Origin: Portibacter marinus
Lineage (GTDB): Bacteria; Bacteroidota; Bacteroidia; Chitinophagales; Saprospiraceae
DNA: 64,000 bases
Reading direction: 5' to 3'
NCBI RefSeq assembly: GCF_021533195.1
Contig: NZ_JAJNKB010000001.1
Location: 310,001 to 374,000, forward strand
Position numbers and translations under genes: made by a program. Under the pieces are notes generated by a model. The model was not told where the DNA came from. It made no database searches and saw only the letters and a list, made by a program, of their open reading frames with translations. How positions within the stretch are numbered: the first letter of the stretch is position 1; each line of letters starts with the position of its first letter. Below, piece by piece: positions 26,895-36,624 of this stretch.

Positions 26895-27880
26895 AAATTC
26901 TTATTCTGACTGATCATCTCACTCATTCTGACACCAACTCTTTTTATCTAATAGCCAATAGTCTTTACAACAACGATTCCATTTCAGAAGTCCACATATG
27001 CAGTCGTAGTCAGAAAGAAAATGAGGGCTTTTTCGATGGTGAACAACACTTATTTCGAAGTAAGCAGCTTGACTCCAATATCGATTACGCATCTTTTGAC
27101 AACTGGATTCGAAATCAACCCCCTGTCAGGGAGGACATTTCCTATTTTGACTATATTTTACTTCGATTACCAAGACCCATACACCCTTCTTTCTTTGACT
27201 TCCTGGTAAAGATCTTCGATGAAAAAAAGATCATAAACAGACCATCGGGTATCAAAAAGATAGGGAACAAAGCATTTTTAACTGAAATCTCCAGGTTTAC
27301 TGCTCCTGTTAAGTTATTAAGGGATATTAATGATATAGAACAGTTTCGCGGGAAGTTTCCGGTTGTACTGAAACCTCTGGAAGAGTATGGCGGCAAAGGA
27401 ATCATCAAAATTGAAAATGATCTGGTTTACATTGGAAATGATCGGCAATTATCATTCCCCGAATTCAAGAATTTATATCGAAGCCAACCTCAACAATACC
27501 TGGGAATGAAATTTCTCAGGAATGTCAAAAATGGTGATAAGAGAATTGTAGTAGCGAACCGTCGAATTCTTGCCGCTACTTTGCGTTTTCCGGCTGCAGA
27601 CTCGTGGCTTTGCAATGTTGCTCAAGGCGGATCTGCTGCACTAAGTGGAATTACTGAAGAAGAAAAAGACATGATTTCATTTTTGGACCCCATTATGATT
27701 AAAGAAGGTATCTTTATGTATGGTCTGGACACACTAGAGAATGACCAGGGGCAACGAGTCATTTCTGAAATCAATGTTTTGAGTGTGGGCGGACTAGCCC
27801 CATCAGCAGAATTGTCAGGTCAAAACTTGGGAGACACATATGCAGAATTATTTGTAAACTTTGTTAAAAGAATTGGGTAG
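26891..27880 (+). CDS. GshB/RimK-type ATP-grasp ligase
   Basis: A 329-residue enzyme with the glutathione-synthetase-like ATP-grasp order: NRPSGIKKIGNKAF (about 116-129, the region preceding the ATP-grasp), PVVLKPLEEYGGKGI (about 157-171, with ATP-binding Lys161 and the Gly-rich loop), GDKRIVVANRR (about 215-225) and the Mg2+-binding SEINVLSVGG (about 292-301). Family members form peptide or amide bonds at acidic or amino-acid carboxylates. True glutathione synthetase seems unlikely because no glutamate-cysteine ligase is adjacent. It overlaps the previous gene by 4 bp and is 3 bp from the zinc-hydrolase gene. Confidence 0.8.
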   Translation: MKILILTDHLTHSDTNSFYLIANSLYNNDSISEVHICSRSQKENEGFFDGEQHLFRSKQLDSNIDYASFDNWIRNQPPVREDISYFDYILLRLPRPIHPSFFDFLVKIFDEKKIINRPSGIKKIGNKAFLTEISRFTAPVKLLRDINDIEQFRGKFPVVLKPLEEYGGKGIIKIENDLVYIGNDRQLSFPEFKNLYRSQPQQYLGMKFLRNVKNGDKRIVVANRRILAATLRFPAADSWLCNVAQGGSAALSGITEEEKDMISFLDPIMIKEGIFMYGLDTLENDQGQRVISEINVLSVGGLAPSAELSGQNLGDTYAELFVNFVKRIG

Positions 27881-27883
27881 CCA

Positions 27884-28846
27884 ATGATACACTCACACAT
27901 AAAGAAGATTGATCTTGACATATTAGGTAAGGGTAAAATTTACCATTTTTGGTTTGACCTCGTTTCTGGCCCCTTTGGCGAATATATATCACTCCCACTT
28001 ATCATTGCTAAGGGTGTGGAGCCTGGACCTACCCTTGGATTAACTGCAGCGATTCACGGTAATGAGCTCAATGGCATACCTGTTATTCATAAGGTTCTGA
28101 AAAACATTGACCCCAAAGCTTTAAAAGGGAACATCATTGCCATTCCAGTAGTAAATATCCCTTCTTTTCAGCGAAAAAAACGAAGATTCATTGATGGTAC
28201 TGACTTGAATCACATCATGCCAGGCAAGAAAAATGGAAATGTCAGCCAGGTTTATGCCTATAGGTTCACTGAACTCATCTTGCCTCATTTTGATTACCTG
28301 GTGGATTTACATACTGCCAGTTTCGGACGAGTCAACTCTTATTATGTGCGAGCAGACATGAAACAGGATACCACCCGTAAAATGGCGCTTTTTCAAGGAC
28401 CACAAATCATTGTTCATAACCCACCATCTGATGGAACACTAAGAGGAGTCGCGGCTGAAAGAAATATTCCGGCTATTACCGTCGAAGCAGGAAATCCCAA
28501 CACTTTTCAAAGAGGTATGATCAAAGACGGCAGCGAAGGTATCATGAATATTGCTATAGACCTGGGAATGATCAGCGGCAACATTATAGAAGAAGATGTC
28601 GAACCGATAATTTGCAATTCATCATATTGGATCTATACGGAACACGGCGGTTTGCTAACCGTCTATCCAAGACTTGTAGACAGAGTCATGAAGAACGATC
28701 TCATTGCAAAGCAACACAACATATTTGGAGACACCAAACAAGAATATCATGCACCTGAAGACGGTGTCATCATTGGTAAAAGCGTCAGCCCTGTGAACCA
28801 AACTGGGGGTAGAATTCTACATCTGGGCATTCCAGCCCAGACATAG
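27884..28846 (+). CDS. AstE/aspartoacylase-like zinc hydrolase (M14 family)
   Basis: A 320-residue metallohydrolase of the succinylglutamate desuccinylase/aspartoacylase group. The zinc ligands are visible as H58-G-N-E61 and H143 in DLHTASFG, the substrate-binding segment as GTDLNH (about 105-110), and the catalytic Glu as E201 in ITVEAGNP. Such enzymes cleave an amide bond next to an acidic amino acid. Placed last in an operon with two ATP-grasp ligases and an acidic-tail protein, it could trim or reverse what the ligases add. It ends 10 bp from the convergent M16 protease gene. Confidence 0.88.
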   Translation: MIHSHIKKIDLDILGKGKIYHFWFDLVSGPFGEYISLPLIIAKGVEPGPTLGLTAAIHGNELNGIPVIHKVLKNIDPKALKGNIIAIPVVNIPSFQRKKRRFIDGTDLNHIMPGKKNGNVSQVYAYRFTELILPHFDYLVDLHTASFGRVNSYYVRADMKQDTTRKMALFQGPQIIVHNPPSDGTLRGVAAERNIPAITVEAGNPNTFQRGMIKDGSEGIMNIAIDLGMISGNIIEEDVEPIICNSSYWIYTEHGGLLTVYPRLVDRVMKNDLIAKQHNIFGDTKQEYHAPEDGVIIGKSVSPVNQTGGRILHLGIPAQT

Positions 28847-28856
28847 AAGAGTATTC

Positions 28857-31800
28857 TTAATTACTGGGTTGATCACCAGGTTGCATTACGATTCTCATAT
28901 AATTGCCAGATCCAAAATATTTAGAGGCGGCATCTTTAATATCATCAGAATCTAGTTCATGAATCGATTGCTCTAGTTTATCCAAACTGATGGTAGTAGG
29001 ACTCAAGTCATTAGAATAGACATACTCCAATCTTGATCTCCAGTAATTGTTTTCCTTTAGATTCTTAATCATTGACTGTCGTTGAGTTTCTTTCACCTTG
29101 GTCAGATCTTTTTCTTCTGCACCTGACTGCACTGCATTCTGTACGTCCTGCATTGCTGTAGTAATTAATTCTTCTGTATTCTCAGGATCACAATTGAAAG
29201 AAACAGTGATGGTATATCTCTCTTCTGGAATTTTGCTGGCATTTCCACTCACACGGACTCCGTATACACCACCTTTATCCTCCCTCATAGACTCTCTCAT
29301 TTTGATTCGTAGTACGTCAAGCATCGCATTGAAATGATAACTATTCTCCGGTGTCCATTCGAAAGGGCCATGGAAAAATAATTCTACCTGAGTCTTAGGC
29401 GCTTCACCCATCTTAAATTCATCTTTGATTTCACCTTCTACGTAATCTATATTTCTATTCTTCCAGGTTTCCTCCATGCCCTTTGATGGTAAATTACCAA
29501 GGTACTTCTGAGCCAATTCTTTTAATCGATCTTCTTCAAAATTTCCCACAAAAATGAATGTAAATCCACTGGCATCTGCAAATCTTTCATTGTATATTTC
29601 CAAAGCCCGATCAAGATCTATACTCATAATGTCATCAACAGACGGAAATCCAACTCGTGGATGATTGTCCGTTTTTTTCTTCATGGCATAATCCATAAAA
29701 TAATATTGTGGATTAGACATCAAATTCTTATAAATGTTAGACTGTTTATTGATAAAAGACTTAAAAGCCTGCTCATCCCTTCTCACATCCGTGAAGTACA
29801 TGTAAATCAGCTGCATCAGTGTTTCTAAGTCTTTAGGAGCACTGGACCCTGATAGTCCTTCGAAATTGGTACCGATATATGGATAGACGCCTACTGTTTT
29901 ACCTGTCAACAATTTTTCAAGATCAGTCGTAGTAAAATCACCAAGACCGGATTCATTGACAATTCTAGCAGCATTAGAGGCATTAAAATAGTCTGCATCA
30001 TCATATAGACTGGTACCACCTTCACTGGAAGCCGTCATCAAAATCTCGTCATTTTTGAAATCAGTCGGCTTCATGACCACTCTAACACCATTGGCCAGCT
30101 CAAATTCCTTGACATCTACCTCTTCAAAGTGTTCGACCTCTTCAATGGCGACAGGGTCTAATTCCTCATCAAAAAGAGGAACATCAATGACTTTATCTTC
30201 ATAAGGCTCAATTTCTTTTTCTTCTATACTCTCAACAATAGCCAATAAATCTTCTTCCGAAGGCAAAGGAACATCCTCCTTTTTAGGAGCGGTAACAACA
30301 ATGACTCTGTTCTCAGGTGTAATCCAATTTTCTGCAAGTCGATTAATTTCATCCACTGTTATGGTTGGTAGATATTCTTCGTAGTATTCTAGTTGTTGGT
30401 CAATCGAAGGGATCGGATTATCTCTTAAGTAATGATAAACATACCTGGTTACTAATCTTCGGGAATCTATCTTATCCTGCTCCTTAGCCTGCCTTTTAAT
30501 ATTTTCCATCATGGCTATCTTTTGGCGCTCTAATTCAGATTCATTAAAGCCATGCCTGAGCGCCCTTTCATTTTCAGTTAATAAAACCTCAAGTGCACTT
30601 TCCACCTTACCTTCCGGCACATTCGCAAATGAAGTATAGGTATCTAAATCTCCAACATCACGACCATATCCTGAATAAGCAAAGATAAATGGCGGTTCTG
30701 CCTGCTTGGTGATTTCATCCAGACGATTGTTCAACATCCGATTGTACAGTTGGCGCACCAGTGATTCTCTGTAATCCCTGTCTGTTCTTACGGCAATGTG
30801 ATCATGTTTGTACATTAATCTCAATATGGTGAAAGCTGCTTCTTTATCAGAATTGATAGAAACAAAAGTTTCTTCATGTTTAGGCACTACATTATCTTTC
30901 TTTTCTCGCTTAACTGTAGCAGGTGGGATTGGTGCAAAGAGTTCTTTTATTTTTTGCTCAGTTTCCTTCACATCTATGTCCCCTACCACCGCAACTGCCA
31001 TCAAATCTGGTCGATACCAATCTCTGTAAAATCTCCTGATGGTCTCGTAATCCGCATTATTAATAATTTCTGGATCCCCAATAGGCAATCTCTCAGCATA
31101 TCGCGATCCATGGTACATGATGGGAAAGTAATTCTTTTGCATTCTTTGCTCACCACTTAATCTGGTCCTCCATTCTGATGTCACCACACCCCTTTCTTTA
31201 TCTATCTCTTCTTCATCAAAAGATATTCCATTTGCCCAGTCTGAAAGTACCAATAATCCCTTATCAAAGAGCTCCATACTATCTGTTCTGACCTGTAACA
31301 TGTAAACGGTTTCGTCAAAACTTGTATAAGCATTTAAATCAGGACCAAACTTTGTTCCAATGCTTTCAAGAAAGTCTACCAATTCATTCTTTTCAAAATT
31401 CTTTGAGCCATTAAAGGCCATATGCTCAACAAAATGAGCAACGCCCAATTGGTCATCATCTTCTTGCATCGATCCCGCATCTACGATCAAACGAAGTTCT
31501 GCACGATCATCTGGCTTTTGATTACTCTGAATGTAGTAGCGCATACCGTTAGCTAAGCTTCCGATTACGACGTCATCGTCAGCTGGTATGGGATCTTCGC
31601 TTAAATCCTCAATACCTTCTTCAACCATCTCCATAGTTTCATCTACCTCAACGACCACAGTCTTAGCAGCCTGATCCATTCCTTCCATGGCTTCTTCAGC
31701 TTCTTCTGAAATAGCTTCACCAGCTTCATCCAAGGCCTCTTCTGCATCATCAGCAGTCTGTGTAAGATCTTCTTCGACCTCTTCGACAGTGTTGTCTATT

Positions 31801-31880
31801 TTTTGGGAAGTCTTTGGGGAACAGGAATTGATTAGGAAGACAAGTAGTAATAATATAAGTGTGTTCAATTTGAAATTCAT
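28857..31880 (-). CDS. M16 family zinc metalloprotease (tandem domains, lipoprotein)
   Basis: A 1007-residue periplasmic/outer-membrane lipoprotein (lipobox INSC, Cys20). Residues about 31-95 are an almost uninterrupted acidic helix of Glu, Asp and Ala. The first M16 domain carries the inverted zinc motif HFVEH (149-153) with the third ligand Glu in the EEEIDKERGVV region; the second half repeats the M16 fold without a motif and completes the clamshell (pitrilysin/insulinase type). Such enzymes degrade medium-length peptides. The acidic linker is unusual for the family. Confidence 0.93.
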   Translation of the reverse strand: MNFKLNTLILLLLVFLINSCSPKTSQKIDNTVEEVEEDLTQTADDAEEALDEAGEAISEEAEEAMEGMDQAAKTVVVEVDETMEMVEEGIEDLSEDPIPADDDVVIGSLANGMRYYIQSNQKPDDRAELRLIVDAGSMQEDDDQLGVAHFVEHMAFNGSKNFEKNELVDFLESIGTKFGPDLNAYTSFDETVYMLQVRTDSMELFDKGLLVLSDWANGISFDEEEIDKERGVVTSEWRTRLSGEQRMQKNYFPIMYHGSRYAERLPIGDPEIINNADYETIRRFYRDWYRPDLMAVAVVGDIDVKETEQKIKELFAPIPPATVKREKKDNVVPKHEETFVSINSDKEAAFTILRLMYKHDHIAVRTDRDYRESLVRQLYNRMLNNRLDEITKQAEPPFIFAYSGYGRDVGDLDTYTSFANVPEGKVESALEVLLTENERALRHGFNESELERQKIAMMENIKRQAKEQDKIDSRRLVTRYVYHYLRDNPIPSIDQQLEYYEEYLPTITVDEINRLAENWITPENRVIVVTAPKKEDVPLPSEEDLLAIVESIEEKEIEPYEDKVIDVPLFDEELDPVAIEEVEHFEEVDVKEFELANGVRVVMKPTDFKNDEILMTASSEGGTSLYDDADYFNASNAARIVNESGLGDFTTTDLEKLLTGKTVGVYPYIGTNFEGLSGSSAPKDLETLMQLIYMYFTDVRRDEQAFKSFINKQSNIYKNLMSNPQYYFMDYAMKKKTDNHPRVGFPSVDDIMSIDLDRALEIYNERFADASGFTFIFVGNFEEDRLKELAQKYLGNLPSKGMEETWKNRNIDYVEGEIKDEFKMGEAPKTQVELFFHGPFEWTPENSYHFNAMLDVLRIKMRESMREDKGGVYGVRVSGNASKIPEERYTITVSFNCDPENTEELITTAMQDVQNAVQSGAEEKDLTKVKETQRQSMIKNLKENNYWRSRLEYVYSNDLSPTTISLDKLEQSIHELDSDDIKDAASKYFGSGNYMRIVMQPGDQPSN

Positions 31881-31946
31881 CGCTCTAAGTTTAAATGGTT
31901 CTATTATTCAACGGGGTTAAGGTAAAAAAAGTTTGCAGTTGGTTGC

Positions 31947-32684
31947 TTACATACGTCTGATCCAAATATTCCGGTACTTGACCAAGTTGCTATGATCTTG
32001 TAGTGTAATAGGAGCATCACCATGTGGTTCGTTGCTTGGCAGGCCTTTGTATTGAGTGGTTCCCCAAATTTCGAAATCATTTAAGGTCACGACCCCATTG
32101 TGAAGAACGGTGACTTTCGCATTGCTGATTTTCCTGCCATTGTCATTGAAACGTGGTGCTGTATAAATGATGTCATAAGTTTGCCATTCACCTGGTGGTT
32201 TGCATGCGTTCACTAGCGGAATGGCCTGCTTGTAAATAGCACTTGCCTGCCCATTGGAATAAGTCCGACTTTCATAACTGTCTAGAACCTGCACTTCGTA
32301 GCGATTTTGTAAGAAAATACCGCTGTTCCCACGTCCCTGACCTTCGCCCGTAATGACTTCCGGAGATGCCCATTCAATATGTAATTGAAAATCACCAAAA
32401 CTGTCTCTTGTTGTAATTCCGCCTGTTCCAAGCTTGACCGTCATGGCATCACCTACCAGGTCCCATTGAACGTCACCCCCGTTTATCCCTATCCAGTTTG
32501 AAAAGTCACTTCCATCAAACAATACTTGAGCATCTGAAGGAACGCCATTCACGATGTTTACTTTTGGTGGAATAGGTTCCCAAACTTCTGTCACTTCCGG
32601 ATCCAGTGACGCTCTGTCCTTACCTTGTCCAAATCCCATATTAGTAGCTATACAAAGGGCTATACATACATATAAATACTTCAT
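31947..32684 (-). CDS. DUF1080 (3-keto-disaccharide hydrolase-type) secreted protein
   Basis: A 245-residue secreted protein with signal peptide 1-20 (ending GFGQ). The lectin-like jelly-roll fold of DUF1080 is recognised from LFDGSDFSNWIGINGGDVQW, the block GRGNSGIFLQNRYEVQVLDSY, and a WQTYDIIYTAPRF segment (quoted in pieces under the length limit). Members act on glycosides, including 3-keto sugars, or bind carbohydrate. I chose the ATG at 32684; an upstream start would add 13 residues before the signal peptide. Substrate unknown. Confidence 0.88.
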   Translation of the reverse strand: MKYLYVCIALCIATNMGFGQGKDRASLDPEVTEVWEPIPPKVNIVNGVPSDAQVLFDGSDFSNWIGINGGDVQWDLVGDAMTVKLGTGGITTRDSFGDFQLHIEWASPEVITGEGQGRGNSGIFLQNRYEVQVLDSYESRTYSNGQASAIYKQAIPLVNACKPPGEWQTYDIIYTAPRFNDNGRKISNAKVTVLHNGVVTLNDFEIWGTTQYKGLPSNEPHGDAPITLQDHSNLVKYRNIWIRRM

Positions 32685-32753
32685 AAATGTTAGATTAATT
32701 TCTGGAAATATAATAATTATCATTTGGAAATTATGAAAGGTAAGATAAAGCGT

Positions 32754-34199
32754 TTAAATCTTCTTTAATTTCCATTTCCCTCTTCGAAATAAAAAAATAA
32801 GCATGACCGCCAAGAAAGCTTCTGCGATAGCGATGGAAGCGTACACACCCTGAGAACCAAAACCCAACGTCTTAGCAAGGGCATACGCCAGTGGTATCTC
32901 AATCAGCCAAAATGCAATAAAGTTGGTCACTGTTGGTGTCACCGTATCTCCGGCGCCATTAAATGCGTTACCCAAAACCATTCCGTATGAAAATACAATA
33001 TAACCTAATGTAATAATTCTCAATGCCCGCACTCCTTCCCTAATCACTTCAACCTCTTGCGTAAAGAAGGCGATGATTTCGGGTGCAAAAATCCAAAAGA
33101 TTATGCTTACAAATACTAGAAATACAGCGTTATAAAAAGATGCTGTCCATGCAGACTTTTCAGCTCGATCCGGTTTCCCTGCTCCCAGATTTTGGCCAAC
33201 TAATGTGGCGACTGCATTCGCTAATCCCCATGAAGGCAGAATTGTGAAAACAATGACTCTGAAGGCAACCGTATATCCTGCAACCGCCGTATTACCGAAT
33301 TCACTTACAATTCTGACCAGAAAGATCCATGAAAAAGTAGCTATAATATACTGTCCAATGCCACCCAAAGAAAGTTTGATCAATTCCCAGATTACATTGA
33401 TATCTAATTTGATATCATGCCAAATCAATTTGATTGCGGAGCTCCCTCTAATTAAAATAAATAATTGCATCAGCACCCCGAATCCACGACCAATACAGGT
33501 AGCAGTCGCTGCTCCATTGATCCCCATCTCCGGGAATGGTCCGTAGCCAAAGATGAGCAATGGATCAAGAATGATGTTAATGGAATTCGCAAAGATTAAG
33601 GAATACATAGCGATTGCGGCATCACCGGCGCCTCGAAAAATGGCATTGAGAAGGTAGAGCAGGAATATGATGATGTTAAAACTCAGTAAAATTCTAGTAT
33701 ATCCCACTCCTTCTGCAATCAGAACCTCATCTCCACCCATCAATCTCAGAACCTCTTCCGCATAAATGTAGCCAAAGAGTCCTACAGCAATAGCTATGGT
33801 AGAACTCAGGATTATGGACTGAACGGCGACATTACTTGCACCTTTTCTATTCTTTTCCCCTGTTCTTCGAGCTATTAAAGCTGTGGTTCCGGCGCTTAGA
33901 CCTATAGCCAGAGAATAAATGATAAACATAAAGGTCTCCGTCAAACCTACAGTTGCAATCGCATTCACGGAAATTTTTGAAACAAAATAGATGTCGACTA
34001 CAGCAAAGATAGATTCCATGATTTGCTCAAGCATCATGGGAATGGCAAGCATGATAATAGCGGTGTTGATACTCCCTTCAGTAAAGTCTCTATCCTTGAC
34101 CTGAATACTGCTCTTTATGGTTCTTATGACCTTTCTTAAACCCAATTGGTAATTTTTGCGGACCACAAATGTACGCAATAGACCATCAATAATTTCCAT
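32754..34199 (-). CDS. MATE family efflux transporter
   Basis: A 481-residue multidrug/toxic-compound extrusion protein with about twelve transmembrane helices in two homologous halves. Recognised motifs include [21 protein letters not shown] (first helix, in parts: [13 protein letters not shown]), [19 protein letters not shown] and [21 protein letters not shown]. The family exports cationic drugs and metabolites in exchange for Na+ or H+. A hydrophilic N-terminal stretch of about 40 residues precedes the first helix. The substrate cannot be inferred. It is divergent from the ferredoxin gene. Confidence 0.92.
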   Translation of the reverse strand: MEIIDGLLRTFVVRKNYQLGLRKVIRTIKSSIQVKDRDFTEGSINTAIIMLAIPMMLEQIMESIFAVVDIYFVSKISVNAIATVGLTETFMFIIYSLAIGLSAGTTALIARRTGEKNRKGASNVAVQSIILSSTIAIAVGLFGYIYAEEVLRLMGGDEVLIAEGVGYTRILLSFNIIIFLLYLLNAIFRGAGDAAIAMYSLIFANSINIILDPLLIFGYGPFPEMGINGAATATCIGRGFGVLMQLFILIRGSSAIKLIWHDIKLDINVIWELIKLSLGGIGQYIIATFSWIFLVRIVSEFGNTAVAGYTVAFRVIVFTILPSWGLANAVATLVGQNLGAGKPDRAEKSAWTASFYNAVFLVFVSIIFWIFAPEIIAFFTQEVEVIREGVRALRIITLGYIVFSYGMVLGNAFNGAGDTVTPTVTNFIAFWLIEIPLAYALAKTLGFGSQGVYASIAIAEAFLAVMLIFLFRRGKWKLKKI

Positions 34200-34237
34200 T
34201 TTTCTTTCTTCCGTGTCATCTTATATTGCATTATGCT

Positions 34238-34245
34238 TATATTTG
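34238..34245 (+). promoter_or_regulatory. Bacteroidota -7 promoter element (TATATTTG) for ferredoxin
   Basis: Exact TAnnTTTG match 27 bp before the ATG at 34273, predicting a leader of about 21 nt and excluding the longer upstream frame. Confidence 0.5.
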
Positions 34246-34272
34246 CGTTTTATAAAAGAGAATAGAAATCCT

Positions 34273-34620
34273 ATGGCTATTTATATCACTGATGAATGTA
34301 TTAATTGTGGAGCATGTGAACCAGAGTGCCCTAATAATGCCATTTACGAAGGCGGGGTCAACTGGCAGATCGCTGAAGGCACTGGAGTTACAGGCAAGTA
34401 CGAGTTAGAAACAGGAGAGTTCGTAGATGCAGAACATGATAACGAACCTGTAAGCGATGAGTTTTATTATATCGCACCAGATAAATGTACGGAGTGCAAG
34501 GGCTTTCATGATGAGCCTCAATGTGCCGCAGTGTGTCCCGTAGACTGTTGTTTGCCGGACCCGGAAAGGGAAGAATCGGAGGAAGAATTGCTAGCCAGAA
34601 AGGCAAGACTACACCTTTAA
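34273..34620 (+). CDS. 2[4Fe-4S] ferredoxin (Alvin/Fdx type)
   Basis: A 115-residue soluble electron carrier with two 4Fe-4S clusters. The first ligand set is C9-x2-C12-x2-C15-x3-C19 in [13 protein letters not shown]; the second is the modified CTEC...C...C pattern ([22 protein letters not shown], of which CTEC and AVCPVDC hold the ligands), with an insertion between the second and third Cys as in the Allochromatium-type ferredoxins. A roughly 40-residue insert between the clusters and an acidic C-terminus fit. The start at 34273 is chosen because the upstream frame begins inside the MATE gene. Its 3' end overlaps the dual-membrane anti-sigma gene by 4 bp. Confidence 0.92.
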   Translation: MAIYITDECINCGACEPECPNNAIYEGGVNWQIAEGTGVTGKYELETGEFVDAEHDNEPVSDEFYYIAPDKCTECKGFHDEPQCAAVCPVDCCLPDPEREESEEELLARKARLHL

Positions 34621-36008
34621 AGTCTATAGTCTATTCCCAAACTCAAGTAAGTTGCCGTATTTTTTACTCCCTGACTTTCAGTGGTATGTATGATTTCATT
34701 TAAACCAAGATTAAAACCAGCATTCAAGCCTAAATTTTTCATCAATTCATAACGATATTTGGTTTGAAAGCTAAATAAATGCCGATTCATCGTGAAGATT
34801 ACTGCTTCGTTGTATTGAAAGCTACCAAGACTACTTTCTAATCCTCTATTTCCATCACGCAGACTGCCTTCATCAGATTGAGCACCTAAGGTGTAATGAT
34901 AGGACGCACCTAGTCCCAATGATTGCTTCCTTGTCAGTTTATAATTGACAACTAAGGGAACACTTAACATTGAGATGCGATTGATACTTTGGTTAACCGC
35001 TTTAAAAACCTCGCCAGACACTTTGGTATCCATATCGTTTTCAATTTCAGGCACAAACCCACCCGGGTCTGACGCAGGATCTGTTTGCTCATTAAACAAT
35101 TCAAAGTTATTTGCTAGTCCAATATTTCTAAGAATCCCTTTGGAACTAAATCTGATATATTTTACACCAGTCTGGAGGGACCACCTTCTGCCCAAGTAGT
35201 ATTCTATTCCCATGCCGGCATAAACCCCCCGATTGGTATTGAACGATGAAAACAATGCGCCTGCCTCCAATATAACATCGGTGTCTGGCTTGTATTTGTA
35301 TTTTTCAGGAATGAGGTGTATGTTAATGGCATCATTCTCTCTACTATCATTAACGCGAGAAAGAGCAGGTTTATCAAGTAAAGTAACCATAATGGGAAGT
35401 CTAACTCGTTCAGACCCAATTTTCTCTTCATCAATGGCAGAAACATGTTTTGCTACTTCAGTTTTACTGAATTCTTTTGAGTTGCTCTCATTTTGATCAA
35501 GATTTGATAAAGTCTCGTCTCCGACAACATCCATATTGCCTAAGCTTCCTTCCTTGTTGATCTTTTTTTCATCAGTTCGTTTTTCTGCTAAGAGTTGATC
35601 ATTTAGTTTGGTGTTTATTGGTGCTGAACTGACATTGTTAGAAACCAATTCTTTATTTTTGTTTTTAACACTAGCTTTCTGCTTTAGAACATGTTCATTT
35701 TTATTTTTTGCTAAGAAAGCCTCCGTGTCATTGAACTCCTTTTTCAATGGTTCTTTAATACCTTGGTCCAGTCTATCTGATTTATTTTCTGTACTTTCTA
35801 TCTGTGAATGATCTATGGCAATCTCCTCCGATCGCTTGGCAGAATGCTCTAAATTCATAAGCCACCAACCACCGAGGCCTATTATGCCCAATAGCAATAA
35901 GAGGGGGACCATATATCTTCTTCTCTTAACCGGCATCTCACTGTCCAGCAAAGTCTCCATGTCTTTCCACCCTTGCTTCGCCAATCGTTTGTAATTTTTA
36001 TCCTGCAT
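34617..36008 (-). CDS. Dual membrane-spanning anti-sigma factor (Dma-like)
   Basis: A 463-residue protein with an unusual three-compartment layout: a short cytoplasmic N-terminus (1-30), one transmembrane helix (about 33-51), a long Lys/Asn/Ser/Glu-rich disordered periplasmic stretch (about 55-225), and a C-terminal eight-stranded-like outer-membrane beta-barrel (about 245-463, strands such as [20 protein letters not shown] and [12 protein letters not shown]). This is the layout of the dual membrane-spanning anti-sigma factors (Dma) described in Bacteroides, where one chain links an outer-membrane barrel to a cytoplasmic sigma-binding segment. It overlaps its sigma-factor gene by 11 bp. Confidence 0.7.
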   Translation of the reverse strand: MQDKNYKRLAKQGWKDMETLLDSEMPVKRRRYMVPLLLLLGIIGLGGWWLMNLEHSAKRSEEIAIDHSQIESTENKSDRLDQGIKEPLKKEFNDTEAFLAKNKNEHVLKQKASVKNKNKELVSNNVSSAPINTKLNDQLLAEKRTDEKKINKEGSLGNMDVVGDETLSNLDQNESNSKEFSKTEVAKHVSAIDEEKIGSERVRLPIMVTLLDKPALSRVNDSRENDAINIHLIPEKYKYKPDTDVILEAGALFSSFNTNRGVYAGMGIEYYLGRRWSLQTGVKYIRFSSKGILRNIGLANNFELFNEQTDPASDPGGFVPEIENDMDTKVSGEVFKAVNQSINRISMLSVPLVVNYKLTRKQSLGLGASYHYTLGAQSDEGSLRDGNRGLESSLGSFQYNEAVIFTMNRHLFSFQTKYRYELMKNLGLNAGFNLGLNEIIHTTESQGVKNTATYLSLGIDYRL

Positions 36009-36546
36009 GATTAATGGTTGTCTTTGTGTTGCGAATCATTGCCTTGAGTTTTTTACGCGCTTCTGAAAGATGCCATTTCGAAGTACCCTCACTGATATCC
36101 AACATTTCTGCGATTTCTTTATGATTGAAACCTTCTATTGCATATAGACTGAATACCTTGTGGGTATTGCCGGGCAGTTTATTGACCAGCCGCAGCAAAT
36201 CATCATAGAATAAGGAGTCTAAAACCAATTCATCTGACCGCTTCTCTTTTTCTTCGAATACCATTAGTTTCAGATACTTATTTTCTTTTCTAAAATGATC
36301 TGAGATACAATTAAATATCAATCTTCTGACCCAACCTTCGAAGGACCCTTTAAACTCAAAGGTGTGAATGTTCTTAAATACTTTCAGAAAGCCATCGTTA
36401 AGTATCATCATGGCCTTATCTTCATCCGATGTGTATCGAAAACACATGGCAATCATCTTAGGAAAATATAGATTATATAACTCCTGCTGGGATTTTCTTT
36501 TATTCTTAATGCACCCCTCGATGATTCGATCTAATGATGACTTCAT
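35998..36546 (-). CDS. ECF-type RNA polymerase sigma factor (cognate of Dma-like protein)
   Basis: A 182-residue extracytoplasmic-function sigma factor. Region 2 is seen in QELYNLYFPKMIAMCFRYTSDEDKA and FEGWVRRLIFNCISDHFRK (quoted in pieces), and region 4 in LFSLYAIEGFNHKEIAEMLDISEGT, where GFNHKEIAEMLDISEGTSK is the helix-turn-helix. Its stop lies inside the start of the anti-sigma gene, so both proteins are made from one message in fixed ratio. Regulation is expected to be by sequestration at the inner membrane until the outer-membrane barrel senses a cue. Confidence 0.92.
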   Translation of the reverse strand: MKSSLDRIIEGCIKNKRKSQQELYNLYFPKMIAMCFRYTSDEDKAMMILNDGFLKVFKNIHTFEFKGSFEGWVRRLIFNCISDHFRKENKYLKLMVFEEKEKRSDELVLDSLFYDDLLRLVNKLPGNTHKVFSLYAIEGFNHKEIAEMLDISEGTSKWHLSEARKKLKAMIRNTKTTINHAG

Positions 36547-36589
36547 TGTTTATGTAGACGGAGGGAAAGGAGGAAAGGGTTGGTCTTTA

Positions 36590-36624
36590 ACAAAAAAAAG
36601 GTTAGGAAAATTAAATTCCTAACC
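36590..36624 (-). terminator. Intrinsic terminator of the small 38-codon gene
   Basis: On the minus strand: stem GGTTAGGAA / TTCCTAACC, 7-nt loop, then eight T. The upstream stem arm overlaps the last codons and stop of the small gene at 36611-36727, so the terminator belongs to that short transcript, not to rmuC alone. Confidence 0.8.

Noticed and set aside
34156-34272. An upstream extension of the ferredoxin gene adding 39 residues
   Set aside because: It would run through the MATE start and the -7 promoter element, and the ferredoxin family begins at the ATG at 34273.
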